From Berberis thunbergii (lineage: Eukaryota; Streptophyta; Magnoliopsida; Ranunculales; Berberidaceae), in the NCBI GenBank assembly GCA_003290165.1, contig QNQO01005782.1:124001-188000 (forward strand): a stretch of DNA of 64,000 nucleotides, given 5' to 3'. Position 1 is the stretch's first letter, and every line of letters starts with the position of its first letter. The notes under the pieces are model-generated. The model was not told the origin of the DNA, ran no database searches, and was given only the letters and a program-made list of their open reading frames with translations. Below, piece after piece: positions 33,430-48,400 of this stretch. Both the position numbers and the translations under genes were made by a program.

Positions 33430-36400
33430 AAGTTTTTGAACTTCTAACACAGAAGCCATTGTTCTCGTTCCTTTTCCTATGAGATTAACCATCTTTACTT
33501 TATTCTGTATATATTGACTAGGGTGTGTTTAAACAAATTAAGTCAATATTGGGGAAATGATTTACTAAGAGATTTATTTTTAAAAAAAAATTATAGACAT
33601 GTACAGAGAGTGTGTAATGAGTTCTTAGCGAACAGTAGGAGAAAAGATATTGAGTATGATTGTGTATGAAAGGGCAAATCTATTGAGTTGAACAGCAAAT
33701 CTTTTATATACATAGTGTCTGTAACGTGGGTGCAGGGGTGGAGGATTAATGGCACGCGGACGGCCCAAATTAGACAAAAGGATTTAGAATCATCCTTCAA
33801 TTAGAGAAGAATAGAAGAATTAAGAAGGAAGAAGAAGAATATTAGAAGAAATATACTAACTGTTGACTATTATAGGAAAATCTCATAGAAAATAGAAATA
33901 GAACTTCACTTTTTTTTCCAGTCAAAAGCTTCCAAGAATTGGATAGCTTGATGTCCTACATCAAGGATACAGCATAGCAAACATGCTTAGGATCTATGTT
34001 ATACGTAATGCTTGCTAAATCAAAGACAAAATTTACAACAGTCACCCCTTTGAAAGGAGGGTGAATAGAGCCTGACGAGGCAAGGAGGAGGGGGACAACA
34101 GACCAGACATCCAACCAATAGCCTATGATCTATATATATGTAATCCTTGCTAAATCAAAGACAAGATTTACAAAAGTCACCCCTGAGAAAGGAGCATGAA
34201 TAGAGCCCTAATTCCAAATGGTGACGGGGATTCCCATTGTCATGTTTCTGACACCAGCTTTCTCATTTTAAATATTTTGTTTTTCTAGAACAAAATATTC
34301 CAACAAACAAAGAAGCAATGACCATAAGACCTTTCGAAAACCTGTACTGAGTTGCATATCTCCATGCTTTGAATGCTAAATTGATATCAAATGAGACCAT
34401 AAACTCCACTCCAGAGTTTCCCCAAAAGAAATTGCATCTCATTTGAGAATGGACACAATAAGAAGAGAGAGTTATGATCTTCCCTTCATTACAAAACAAA
34501 CATCCCTCCCCTTCATACCCATGCTTAGGACATTTTTGGAGTTCAGCTTTTCTATATAGTATGTCCTGGAAAGTTTAGAAAAGTACACCATTCAGCATAA
34601 AACACCTCGAAGCTGGTGGTGAAAGGATGAGAATCAAACTCATCATTCTTGGACCAAATTTACCACTTGAAGATGAAGAGGTGCCATTGCTTCTAAAAGT
34701 GCATTCATTTCTCCATTTTTTATTAGTTAAGTTCTCTAGTGAGGTGGGTGTTCTAAACACTGCTTCCATTTTCCAAGTGACCAAACTTATTCACATGACA
34801 TTCTCCATATCACAAAGCATATATACAATCACAGGGAATCTCTCCTTGTATGAGATACCATCCATCCATCATACCAAAACCCACCTAAGGCCATTTTGAT
34901 TAAATTTGAATTTTACAATTCTCTATAAGTTTATTGGTCCTTGGTCGTACGTTCATAGAAATTTCTCTAGACAAGACATTCATTTTCTTGAAGGATTCGA
35001 TACCCCAAACAAGGCAATCTATTAATATGGATGATCCTAAGTGGCCATGTAATTGTAATTTTACCAACAATGCTTATGGCACATCATTCAATCAAATAGT
35101 AAAACCCACTCGAATCTTTAGTCCATACCTACGTGGGAAGAGGCTACAACTTTCTGGTCACTCATCCCGACATAGTAATTCAATAAAAGCACCCAATTCA
35201 GATGGAGCAATAAAACTGGTATAGAATTGAAAGATAATGTGAAGAATACAGATCATATCAATAAATGAAAGCTAAACAGCCATATTCTCCAATTGCAATA
35301 TTAGCTTTCTACTGCTTTGCACACGAAACATTATGTAAAGCATGTAATAACTGCAAAGAAGAGTGAACATGATCAAATCTTTACTGACCTCCTTCCATTT
35401 GCCACATCTGTAATCTCAGCTCTAGTAGGCAGGCCTGACTTCACCAGTGACTCCAAAACCTGAGTTGCCCAAATCACCGGTATGTGAGCAGCAACACATA
35501 TTGACAAAATTTCTTCTTGCATATCTGCCAGCTTTTCCCATCCACACTCCACTGCAAGATCACCTCTGGCAATCATAATCCCCAACGGATTAGGAGACTG
35601 CATTGCTTGCAATAGCAAGAGGGGAAGTTTCTCAAACCCACTCTTGGTCTCTATCTTTAATACAACCCCCAGGTTCCGCAGTGTACGTTTTTCCAGTTCT
35701 TTCTGAAGTACAACAACATCACGGACATCTCGCAAGAATGATATTCCCACGATGTCAGCGTGAGCAGCGACAAAATCGAAGTCCATAAGATCTTTTGAAG
35801 TTAGACCTTCAAACTGAATCTCACTCTCTGGGATGTTGATGGATTTTTCGGAGCCAATTTTGGAGCCTTTAGGACTTGCATGAGTGATTGAAACAATGAT
35901 TTCTGAGATACTGGTTCCTTGAATAACTCCCCAAACCTTCCCGTCGTCAAATGCAATAGGTTCGCCAGGTTTAACTGAGTCAAAAAGATGGCTGGAGGAA
36001 CAAGTTATCCTTGGGGAATTACCTGTGGATTCACTTGACCGAACGTCTGGAGTTAAGCACGGTTCCCTTGATATAGTTAGTAGATCTCCAATTCTAAGCG
36101 TGACAAACTTCTCAGTGCTGGGGACCCCCACTACATGTCCAACTAATACATATCCCTTTTTTTGCTTCAAAAAAAGTTCTGTGCCTGACTCAACATAAGC
36201 AGTCCTTGAACATTCTGCCACAAAACCAACACCAGAAAATACAGGAACCTTTTTTGAAATCTTTAGCATCCTTCTTTTACCTCTAGAATCATAAAACCTC
36301 AAACTATTACCAACATCGAGCTTACAAAATTTCGTTGATTATCTGTGAGAAGAACAGCATCTGGAGACAAGTGTGCAGGAGGGGGCCCTGATCCTGATTG

Positions 36401-39400
36401 AGATAACCAAACTTGTGTGGGGTATATCACATTTCCACTAGCGTCCTTCTTAGGAGATAATTTTATTACAGATGGACCAGCCTTCATGGGACCTGTTCGA
36501 AGCTTTGGTCCAGCTAAATCCATGAGAATCCGGCATGGCCTCTCTAGCATCTGGGAGCTTTTCTTTGCTCTTGTAATAATCTCACTCCAAACACTTGGGT
36601 CACCATGTGCACAATTAATTCGGATAATTGTAGCACCTGTTCTAAGAAGTTCACTTATGAGTGTCTCATTCTCAATGGCTTCATCACCAACTGTTACCAT
36701 AATGTGAGTAGTCCTCCCATCTCGAAGTGGACCCAGCAGTGACTCTCTGCGGAAGGAAAGCTTCTTCTGCATTGCAGTTATTGTGAACTCTTTCTTGTTT
36801 TTCTGATAGGTTTGTTTCGAAGTAGATAAATTTTCTTCCACTGGATCAAATTTTAGAGTCATAAGATCTCCATTCTCCTTGCTGCCAACAGAGTTTGAAT
36901 TTAGATTTTTCAACATCTTGATTCCAGCAGATATGCTTGCTAGAACATAGGGGTTGATTGTTTCTAAATTAAGAAGCCCGATGGAAGAAAGTTCTTCCTT
37001 AAGTTGCCCTATATCAAGGCACTTTAGCGCCAGATAGTGTATTAAGTTTGTTGCGCTAGCCACGTAGTTTCTGCAGAGACAGCAAAGAAAGAGAGGTCAG
37101 TGCTCGGAAAAATATCCAGGTATATGTGCAACAAAGTTCAACAACAATATACTTAGCATATATTCAATCCTTTGAACTACAAAAAAGAAATTTGTGCCAT
37201 GGGAATTATTTTTATTTTTTATGTTATTCACTGGGAATGTTAAATCCAATTGCATGATTAGCAACACAAGTAGGTGGTCATCAAATAATTTCATCAGATA
37301 GCAGCGGGCATCACCAAAAGAACCTTAGTGTCACTACTTTAATAAGATCAGTAACAAAAATGCTGGGAGGGTATAAAACCTACCAATAGTTCAGAGCCTC
37401 GTCAAATGAGCTATAGAATCAGCTGGTGCTCCTCTAAATAGCACGGGTTCAGAAATTAAAACCTCTACTTCATATGCCAACTCCAATATAGTCTAATGAT
37501 TGAAAACCATAATGACTTGAGCTATTTCAGGGGTTTTTTTTCTTTCTCTTTGTACATTTTAGCTGTGTATGATACCATTTTATTTTTAAGGCAAAGAGCT
37601 GGTTTATGAAAGAAACATCGTGAAGTCCGATACAATGTATATATGCTGGACCGGCAAAACTTTTAGTGATGCAATGCAATATAATCAATCAATCATCTTC
37701 ATCTATAATGTGTGACTTATGAACAAAAGGGTTTATTGTCATTATTACATGATGAAAATTGGCTAAAAAGGTTTATGGCCCAAATATTGTGACAATATAA
37801 ATACCATTTGATATTGTAAAAAGCAGAGGCTATAGTATTGTTTCACTTTTAAGATACTGGAAGAACTGATATACCATTTTATACAAGAAAATGAAATGAA
37901 TCAAGTACCTATTGCATAGTTTCAGTCGAGATGCATTCCACTGTTCCAATGCCAATACATGCAAGTGAACAGCCTTTAACTTGTCAAGAAGATTTCCTTG
38001 GTTAACATCATGCTCGAAGACGCCTTGAATGAGGTTAGCTTCAGAGTCCTGAACAGATGAAGCTAATTCAACATCTGAATTCTTGGGGTTCTGGGTTAAT
38101 GCACACACCTGGAAAATTGATTTGAGCATTTCTTCTTCAGGGTAAGTCCTTGGACTGCCTCTTTCAGGTTCATTATTCTCTTCTAAAGAGCCAGAAACTA
38201 TGTGCTTGGGGGATAGGTTTCGATTTTGTTTCACCCGTAGCTGAATGAGATGATACCCAAAACTTGAACTGGTACAGCATTTTGCTCCTGAAACGTTTCC
38301 ACTTACCTTAGAAAATGTAGTGGCTGAGTGATTATCTCTCTGAACAGCCTACAAAGATAAAGAGGGAATGAGCCGAGTCACATAGAGAATATTAAAGAAC
38401 TGCACAATTCCACTACTGCGAGGTTAGGATTCATCCATGCAGGGCCGTCTCTGAGATTTTAGGGGGGCTGTGCGAAGAATACAAATAAGGGCCCCCTTTT
38501 TTACATAAAAGAAAACTAAATAATATTTTTATGGTTAATACTATAGATACCCGATTTTTACACCTATGGAAATTAAATTCACGCTTCTTTTAGTGTAATT
38601 AATAAAAAAAAATACAAAAATGAATACATGCACACGCATAATAAATAAATAAATAAATCAATCAATCAAAAAAATAACCAAGACCTTCTATGAGGTTGGT
38701 AAAATGAGAATAATTCTTAACTGCCAGAGCAATACATGTTATTAATAAGTTGTGAATCCAAGTTAAGTTTACCAATTAAATTTTTATCATTGGTAAAAAA
38801 GTATAATAAGCAAAAAAAAAATATTTGGGGGGCCCCTCTAATTTGAGGGCTTGCACTCCTTGCACCTAGCCAAAGCTGGGCCAGCATCCATGCAGTTTAT
38901 ATATAGAGAAAATAGTTACGACATTTGGACCTGGCAACAAAGGAAGCGAGGTGTAAAAGAATAAAGACTGTAGAACATGTGAAAATCTGACGAACAATAA
39001 TCTACAATGAGGATTTACAAGACCTCAAAAAATCAAAAGACCTTCCTTAGGCTAGACCATTCCTATTAACTGGATACAATCGTCAAGCTGGTTCACTGTA
39101 TTTAATGCCTCGCATTCGTAAAAATATTATGCAGCAAATCGTTCAAACCTCAACTGGGCCCATTCCTAGACATGTTATTGCCTTTCCCTTCTGATGTGCA
39201 AGCTCTAATCTTCTAGGTTGAGTAGGATTAGAAAAGTATAATTTGCAAGTATTTCTATTTCATAGATGTAGGATTAAGAATTTTAATAGCAAGTATTGAT
39301 ATTTTCTAGGTTGAGTTGAATTAAGAAATCGGCTTCTCTTCATCTATAAATGAGAGGACTTCTCTTCGTCTATAAACGAAAGGACAAACTATTGATTAAT

Positions 39401-42400
39401 AAAATATAACTAAATTCCTCAATGAACAATCGGACATGTTGAATTAAATTTCCTACATCAGAATTGAATTAAACTCTATTTTTGTTGAAGTTAGTTTGCA
39501 AGATTGGAATTTTAATTCCTCTATTTTCTGATTGATCCATGTTATTAGGAAATTTTAAGCGTATTGCGCCACCCTAAAATCCATGTTCCGGGAATATTTG
39601 TTATTTCAACAAAATTGTAACTATGATTATTTGTTGTAGGGTAGTCTAGTTGGTCTAAGAAACCAACCTAGAAGGAAGGGTTAGGATCCGCACTGGAGAA
39701 AGTGTGGTCTCCCTTGCATGTCTGACCTGACTTGACCTCTTTGCATAGTAGTTCTAAGTCATGTTCATAATCTACTTAATTTGTATATGTATTTGAAATC
39801 TTTCATCCAAACTTATGCATTGATTGAATCATTCCTCCTAATGTACTCTCGAAAGTTTTCCTTTGACTGTCTTTATTTCATTGCCATGCATCATTACTAC
39901 TCTTACTCAAGTTGTATTCATTCTAAGTTGAAGTTGCATAGTTCAAGTTAACTTTAGGCTTGCGAATCATATTGTTAGTGCCGCTCGGACTTGCCAGTCT
40001 AAGACATCTACACAAGAGGCTTAAAATGGGAAATCTTCTCAGAATATGAATATGTAAACAAAAACTTCACAACTTATTTTCTGCGCTTCATTATCCTTCT
40101 CAACTTATGAAAGAGAGTTTCAACTATACCCAACAAGTCCCTTTTTTTTCCTTGCCTACCATTTATCCATACGTTTTCACTCCAACCATCCACATAAAGC
40201 AACTTCCACTATCCATCACCCCTTAAAACGCACAAACTCTTTTCTTTCACCGATCTCCATTTCTCAACCCTTTGAAGGCATTATTCCACCACCAATAAAG
40301 CCCAAATCCATTGAATAATTTGTTGTTACCCAACCAATATCCCTAGTTCCCTTTCATTTGGTCAATATCTTGTTATTGACAAAACAAGTTATACTCAAAG
40401 AAGATTTGAGACCGCACAAATTAAGATGCCCCACCGGATGGAGAACATGTTCAACACCTACTAAATGAAATCGATGTGGTTATACAAGGTAAAGAATGGA
40501 AAAACACCATTCCTTTTAGAGAAGGGTAGATATCAACTTTTTCGCCATATGAAGTTCATTTGTAGTTCTTCGTGAGAAATCAACTTCTGAAAGCAAGAAA
40601 AATTCCCATTTACTGTGCCAGATGTGTTTCATAAAGTTGTCGTGCCAATACTTAAGTGCCTCATGAGAAAAATGCGGCCTAAGAGTTGTAAGAAGCGTTA
40701 GAAAATTACTTATGTCGTGTTTGCTCATTTAGTGGAATTGGAAGTGAATATATTTTCTTCTTCATGCAAGCTCTATTTTCTAAGTTTGTGGGATTAGAGA
40801 ATTTTAGTTTGCACCTAAGAGTTGTAAGAAGCATTAGACAATTATTTATGTCGTGTTTTGTCCATCTTGTGCCAGTGAATATATTGTCTTCTTGATGTAC
40901 AACTTGAGGATGATTTATTTTAAAGAAGGGGAGATTAATATAGCACATCATTACATAAGCTTATTTTATAATATTCTAATATTTTCATATATTCCCATGT
41001 CCATCATTCTCCTCCTCTTAGAAAAAGCTCGTCCTCGAGCTTGAAGCCGCAGAAGTTGCCAATAAAATTGAGGCACACCGTCAAATAAAACAATGCAAAG
41101 TGAAGCCGCAACAAACACCCACAAATTTTTCCACGATACACATAAGCCAAAGGTAAAGAACCCATTGCCACAAACTACCAAGAATGATAAAAATTGGCCC
41201 GATAAGGTGACAAATGGCGCCTATGAATCTTACCTCGATAACTAATCACGATGGACCGAGGAACAAACCCATACATGATACAGTGTGACCCAAATAATAA
41301 CCCGAGAAAGACCTAAATATGTGTCTTCACATACGCTCTCCACCAATGAATCTAATACGAAAAACACTATAAAATGTTGTATTTGGCTAGTCACCCTCCT
41401 CGTTTGAATAATGAAAAAGTCACACATCGAATGATGCACAAGATTGGAATTAGCATGTCTAATTTCACCCATATCTCTCCAAAAATAGAAAAGAAATCCA
41501 ATAAAGAAAATTGGTCTAAACCTTTTTCAACCTCAACAATGGTGTCTACCTCATACTCTGGTATAATATGTTCATTTGTTCTTTAAATTCTTCCTTGAGC
41601 TCCCTCTGAACTTGTGGCCTTTCTTCAACATCTTGGATTAATTGTGTAGTTGTTCGCAGAATAGGCATCATGATAGGGATAGCAATTGGAGCATTGTGAT
41701 TAACATATTGTATTGGTGATGAGTAATAGTAACCAGGCTGAGGGACTACTTTGTAGATGGTAGGAGTTGGTACAAGGATGAAAAACATAATATGGTTGGG
41801 GAGCACTTACCATGGGAAATGGGTAACCACCAGATAACACACTCGAGTATTGGGTTAGGATGCCCTGCGGGTACCAGGTTTGGAAACTCATATTTTTTTT
41901 TTTTTTTTTTAAAAAGAAGCAAAGTGGGTGAACTTCTGATTTCTGGGTGCAAACAGCATGTTGGAGTGTCAGTGGAGATACTTCTGGGTGCAAAACTTTT
42001 GGGGACTGCTCTAGGGATACTTCTGCCAAAATAATTCAGTCATAGAATAAAATTTGTTCACGGGTACACAAGCAAACATTTGGGGAGCTCTGACTAAATC
42101 AAGGGTGAAAACAACGTAAGACCTGGGGCTATACCAACTAATAGAGGTGCAAATAGCCCCATCTCTTAAAAAGTAAAACAAAGGGGAAGGATGGGACGAT
42201 CATAGGCAAAACCCTAATAACACAATAAAATCAAAGAAACTGCTCAATTCAACATCTAAACTCTCAAACTTGTCTTGTACAATGGCCAATGGCTTCTATT
42301 GGTAATTGACCTAAGTTTGCTAAGCGAGCAACTAGTTTCCGAAACAAAATAGAAAACCTAACTTGAATTGAAATCGCTTATTCTAAACGAAAGCAAAGCC

Positions 42401-45400
42401 CTAAGCTACTAATGTTGGGTCCAAACCCAGTTATTTAATAATATTCTAATATTTTCCTATATCCATCAGTATTGATTAATAAAAACAAAATTAAATTCCT
42501 CTTATATTTGGTTTGTGGATTCAAGTTTTTTCATCTCTTCTTCTTTTTGGTGGATTCAAGCTTATTCGCTCCCCCCCCCCCCCCGGTCTTTTCTTATGTC
42601 CCCATCCATCTACTTTTCTCCATGTTACTTTGTGGATCTGAGACTTCTTCATTGCTTCTCCCTATTACCTTGTAGATTCCAAGCCTTATACTTCATCGCT
42701 TTCCCTCCGTAAATCGAATTGTCAAATTTTGTGAGAAAATAAAATTATCTTCCATCCTTGAAATCAATTTGCATATTTGTTTGAGCTTCCTCCCTAATCT
42801 GATATCCCCTTTATGCTTTTGAAAACTATCTTGGTCTCCTGCAACCATCGACAAATTGGACTCACCCATAAATAAGTGTTTCCACATATAGAAATTAAAG
42901 AAATTCAAAATTTTATCTAATAATAATCAATTTATCATTCGCTTTAAAACAATTTTTTCCTTGAAGGCTAATTTGGTGTACTTTTAAATATATGCAAAGG
43001 GGTAAATTCGGTATCTTCTAAAATATTGCAACGGAATGAGTATACTTGGTATATATATGAGGGCGCAATAGTAGATTTGGTATATTCTAAAATACATAAG
43101 GGGAAGAGCATATTTTGTGTGTTTTAAAGTATGTGGGCACGGATGTGTATGGTCTAATGTAAGGGAAAGGGAAAAGTTTGAATACTAATATGCAACAAAA
43201 TTAAGAAAAAATGTTAAATCAGATCTGATTTCCCCAAAGCCACAAACTTTCAACCAAGGAAGCACAAAAACAGGCACAAGTGTAGTGTTGAATACGGACT
43301 CGGGTATGGCAAGTTTTATGAAGAGATTGTGCTTCCTTGCTTTCAACATTAGCAGTTTAAATGGATTTTTTAAGGCTTTCGAGGGTTTTGAAAAATGCTT
43401 CTATTTAGTAGGGTGTCATAGCTGGTTCTAGTTGTCAGTCAATGGTGTAGCTCTTTTTTGTTGTATGTTTGGCATTATATAAGCTAAGTGTATTGTCTTT
43501 AGGTAAAAGTCAATGTAATGTTGACCACGTTTTGGGTGGAGACTTGCCATGGAATCTTGTCAGTCTCCATTGCAATCATCTTTATTATTAATCCATAAAA
43601 CTTTATCTTTTTAAGAAAACAAAAGTTGTTTTTATTTTCATTTTACTGAGTGGCCGAATAACCCTTTAAGTTGTCCCAAACACACCCTTATATCTCTTTA
43701 ACAATCGCCCGATCATCACTTTAGGAAGGCGATAAATATTTAAAATTCTTCAATTTGTATTTGTATTTTTTTATTTCATACCGAGATAATCACCCTTTTT
43801 GTTTTATCAAGAGTGGGTGAGGTTTTTTTTTTTTTTTTTACCAAAATTGTTGAGATTTTGTAGTGTCCTAATTTTTCTGATTCACTTGGAAAGTCCCATA
43901 TAAAGAGCATTTCCTTGTTCTACCGTATATATGTTGATGGGGAGAGAAGAGGATGTTGTTTTGGCATTATTTATTGTGTTTTTCTAGAGAACTTTCAAAA
44001 TTTATCCAAAGAAAGGTAACAAATGATTAAAAAAAGAGGCCCAAGGCCCCTAAACAATAACAAAAGTTATCATCCGCTCATAAAATTTTCTCAAGTAATG
44101 TTGAAATACTCATAAAATTCTCTCAAGTGATGATGAAATATTTTAAGTAAACAACATCGAAAGAAATTTACCAAAGAAAACCCAACACATTTTTTATGAG
44201 AACCCTAGTGTCAAAAGACAAATTTTTTTTATTTTTTTCGAGAACGAGGCATGGGATACTTCATAAAATAAAAAAACCCACAAGAGTAAGAAACTCTTTG
44301 AAGAATGCAAAGGTACAGAAGCTCACAGCGTCGGAGGCTAAGCAAGAATGCAATTGAATATACAAGAATAAAAATTACATGTTCTTAAAATACCCCAAGA
44401 TAAATTCCAATACCAAAGAGTCATTTTGATTTCTCTAAGGAGAAGGGTTGGGTAGGTGTGGGTGTTTTTGAATATCCTTATGTTCCTACAAAGTCCAAAG
44501 AATTGTTATTGGCGCTGTCTCCCAAATCCATGAATTGAGGTTTTGGCAGCCTGATTCCAGTCATTGATCCACTCTAAAAGTGTGCTTGTAGGTTACATAT
44601 TATCAAGCAATCTCATAAGGAATAAGTCTCTAAACCACCCCACTCTTTATCTTTCATATAGGCTTGGCAATTCCACACATCCAAGATACTTGTGATAGTC
44701 TTCAGCATCACCTGGTCTACTGCAAAGCTTATAAAATGTAACCAAATAGATCTAGCATGTTTACAAGGGAGGACGGGAGGAGCAAGTGCTCCTTGACACA
44801 AACTCTTCCTCCACACATGGGGCACTCCACCTCCACATCCATGCTCCTATTGATCAACACAACCCCAGTGACTGATTTTACATAAGCTCCCAAACAAAAA
44901 ATGAAACTTTAGGAATAGCAACTAGCCTACATAGGTGTTCTAGCATCCACCACGCGCATGTAAATGAAAACGCCAAGACAAACCCATTTTTGGACCATAA
45001 CCACATACAACTATCTGATCATCATTCAACATCCTCGACTGAAAGTGTTTCCATCGAAATTGGCCTCAACCTCTTTCCATTCATTGAACACTCTACAAAG
45101 ATAACTGAAGTCTCAGTGCAGTGAAAACGGTGGAGTATTTCCACATATCAAACTACAAGTGACTCACTCGCGAAGAAGTGATGGATCCCTCAAATGGTCT
45201 AGGAATCCATGAAGGGAAAATCCATTCCTGCAATGAGACGTACAAGATTTGTGGGCAGCCTAAGAGAGGCAAGTACATTTTTGACAACTTATCTGTTGGT
45301 GAATTTCAAAATTCTCCAACCAAGGTATGTTAAAAAAGGTTTGCCTTTGAAGGTGTTTTTTTTTTTTTTTTTCTTGGTGGACGGATGTATGGAACAACCC

Positions 45401-48400
45401 ACCGTCTAGCTCACATGAGATGTAACTTTGAAGCATAAGTTTAATTCATGTTCTTACTCATTGCGGGTGGATTTGCAAGGTATGGATGCATTTTGTGGGA
45501 TGTTTAGTGTTAGTAACATGATGCCTCAAACCAAGGAGACGTAGTTAAAAAGTTGGAAGATGCCGAGCCACTTGTCTACAAAAAGGAAAGAAATTTGGAG
45601 TTTACTTCCTTTTCCTTATGCAATGTCATGGACAATATGGAAGGAATTTAATAGCAGGATATTTTTGAGACAAGATGTCGGATATTGAGTCGGTAATTAT
45701 GAAGTTTCTCATCACTCTTTGGGGATGGCTGTCCCATTTGTCGCTTCTCAAGGGATATTCTTTGAGAACTTAGATTGTTAATTGAGTTGGTTGAGGCTCA
45801 AAATCATAACAATTTAAACACTTTAACGTTACCGTACAAGTACTTTACAATAAAATTTTAGCCTTTAATAAAAAAACTAAATTTGGGTTTTCTAATGTAA
45901 GGATAGGAAATAAAGGAATTAAAATATTTCGGATATACCAGTAAGGGAGGCTTGTAGATCTAATGTTTTCAACAAAATGGAAATGAAACTTAATAAAAAT
46001 TGGTTATGGAGCCTCAAGAAGATAAAATGCAAAGAGAAAATTGATGAACATGCTAAATCCAGATAAAATGGAGCCTCAAGAAGATAAATGCAAAGAGAGA
46101 ATTGATGAACTGGCTAAATCCAGATAAGAAAAAACGGAATTAAGACTATCAAGATCTAGGTAATGGATGTGAAGGAATCATCTATTGTGATGACATCAAG
46201 ATAAAAAGTGAAATTAAGACTATCTTTGTCACGCCTCGATTTTCGAGAAAATGAAAATCCCAAATTTCACGTAGAATTATCCGTTTTCCCCAAAACTCGG
46301 GATGCCAAAATTCAATAACATAAACATTTAGCAGTAGCAACTAAAACATAATTTAGAAAATTAAAACAAACTAAAAATAATCTAACCATGAAACTCTGAC
46401 GTCGCTAGCCCCACAAACAAAACTCCAGTAACGCTGCTCATAAATCTCTAAACTTGTCAAAGGCTAAATGGCTACGTTTCAAAAAGAACGTACCCAAGAA
46501 GCATAAACCCCAGACATTTTTTCCTTTATCTAATCTTGAATGAAAAATAGCTTGAAAAAGTCATCTAAGTGAACTTAATATGGAGGTTGATCCTTAAACC
46601 AATATTTACTAGCACATTTGGGAAACCAAAGACGAAACCTTCTTTCACAACATTCAACAACCCACCTTTTATAATGAGAAAATTAAACATTATATAGTCT
46701 ATAAATATAAATACAGAACTACCTTCGACCCACTTATACTATATTACCACATAACTAATGACAAGGACAAAACAATCTTAAGAATTGGTCAAAATGCATT
46801 TTGGAAGTCGTAAAACATAAATCATAAAAGGTTTTGTCCTAAACTTAGTGCCTTTCTAAGATCATGAGCTCACATGGTTGAGTTAGAACCTCACAAACTA
46901 ACTTGTCACTTTTCGGTCGGATGTGGGATTTACGTAGCTAACCCATTTTCAGCTGTATTCTTAGTCTCTACTTCTCTCACTTATGCACTTTCCTTCCAAG
47001 TTACATCAATTTGTTTAAATTTTTTTAACTTTGTTTCCCTTAGGGCCTTTTTTGGACATCTTCTCATGATTATAAGGGGCTAAGGGGCAATTTAGTCATT
47101 TTCAATATGTTTACTTGAAATTATACAATTCATCGTCATGTCTTAAACTTGTGTATTGTTGAATGTTAGGAATGAAATAAAGGTTGAAAGGTTTTTCTCT
47201 TTGGTTTCTCCTACAGTGGTTGCAAATCTAGGTTTTAGGGATCAACCCATAAATTATAATCTAAGTTCGCTTGAAGACCTTTTCAAACTAGATTTAATTG
47301 GGAAGAAGATGTAGAAGTTCAAGATAACCTTTGAAGTAGATCCAAGATATACAATTTTTCCATTAATCCTCCATTAAAGCATTATTCTTCTTGAAGTCCC
47401 GTGAGTTCCATTTGAACATCTTTATTGATAAATCTTCAATTCTTTCTTGTAGATTACCCAAAATACTTGACTCCATGTTTCTTAACCTTCCTAAACACTT
47501 ATATCCCAAGCACCCACCAAGACGTTGAAAATCCTCAAACAACTTCCAACCATCCTAACCTTAGTTTATACATTTAGATACATCTCTTCAAACTCCTAAT
47601 AGCCACAATTACACTGTCCTAGGTTGATGCCCATCATTAAGTGTTTGTGAATTGTCAAACTCATAACATTACTTCCCAATTCCAGCCGAAATCACTAATG
47701 GTATGTTTGATTCCAAGGAAATTTTGCCAATGGAAAACTACAAAAAGTGAGTAGAGATGGGTGAGAAAGTGGGAAAAACTTATCCACCTCAAGGTTGAAG
47801 ATGGCCATGTATTTTGGCAAATACTTTCTCAGAGGGTGAGCTAAGAAAACAATTTCCACAATCATGTATAAAAAGGAAGATATTAGAGATCATCAAAAAA
47901 TTTCATTGTCTCTTCCTTTTTCCCTCCTCTCTCTCATTTTTGGCAATTTTCTTGGGACCAAAATGGGAAGTGATGTGATAGTTGAAAAATTGGTAGTTAT
48001 ATTGATCCACTCTTTTTAAAAGCCCCTAGATGAAGGGATTCAGCTTATCAATCCCAATTGGTGATCGAATGCTCCTTCATTTCATACCCAATAAGTCAAC
48101 TCACCAATGGGTACAAGCTTGGCTAATAGACTTATAGCAGATGGTATCCCAAGCACAGGGTTTGAACCTTGTCGACAACATTTGGTGTGGGTGGGGTTAA
48201 GGGGAAAAAGAAAAAGCCAACTTCTCCCTCATTTGTAAACATGGGAAGTAAAATGGAAGGCAGCCAATCCGAATTGATGGTTGAATGCTCCTTTATCTTC
48301 ATATCCAACAAGCCAACCCTCCCTCATCAAACCCACCTATTCCATATGTTATTACTTCCTAAAGGTAGAACCGGACTATACCCTCCCATCTTTAACCAGA

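Noticed and set aside
36303..36330. GTAAGC...TAG in PKP4 read as a 22-base intron
   Set aside because: Too short to be spliced in plants, and it encodes the conserved KLDVGNS stretch in the downstream frame.
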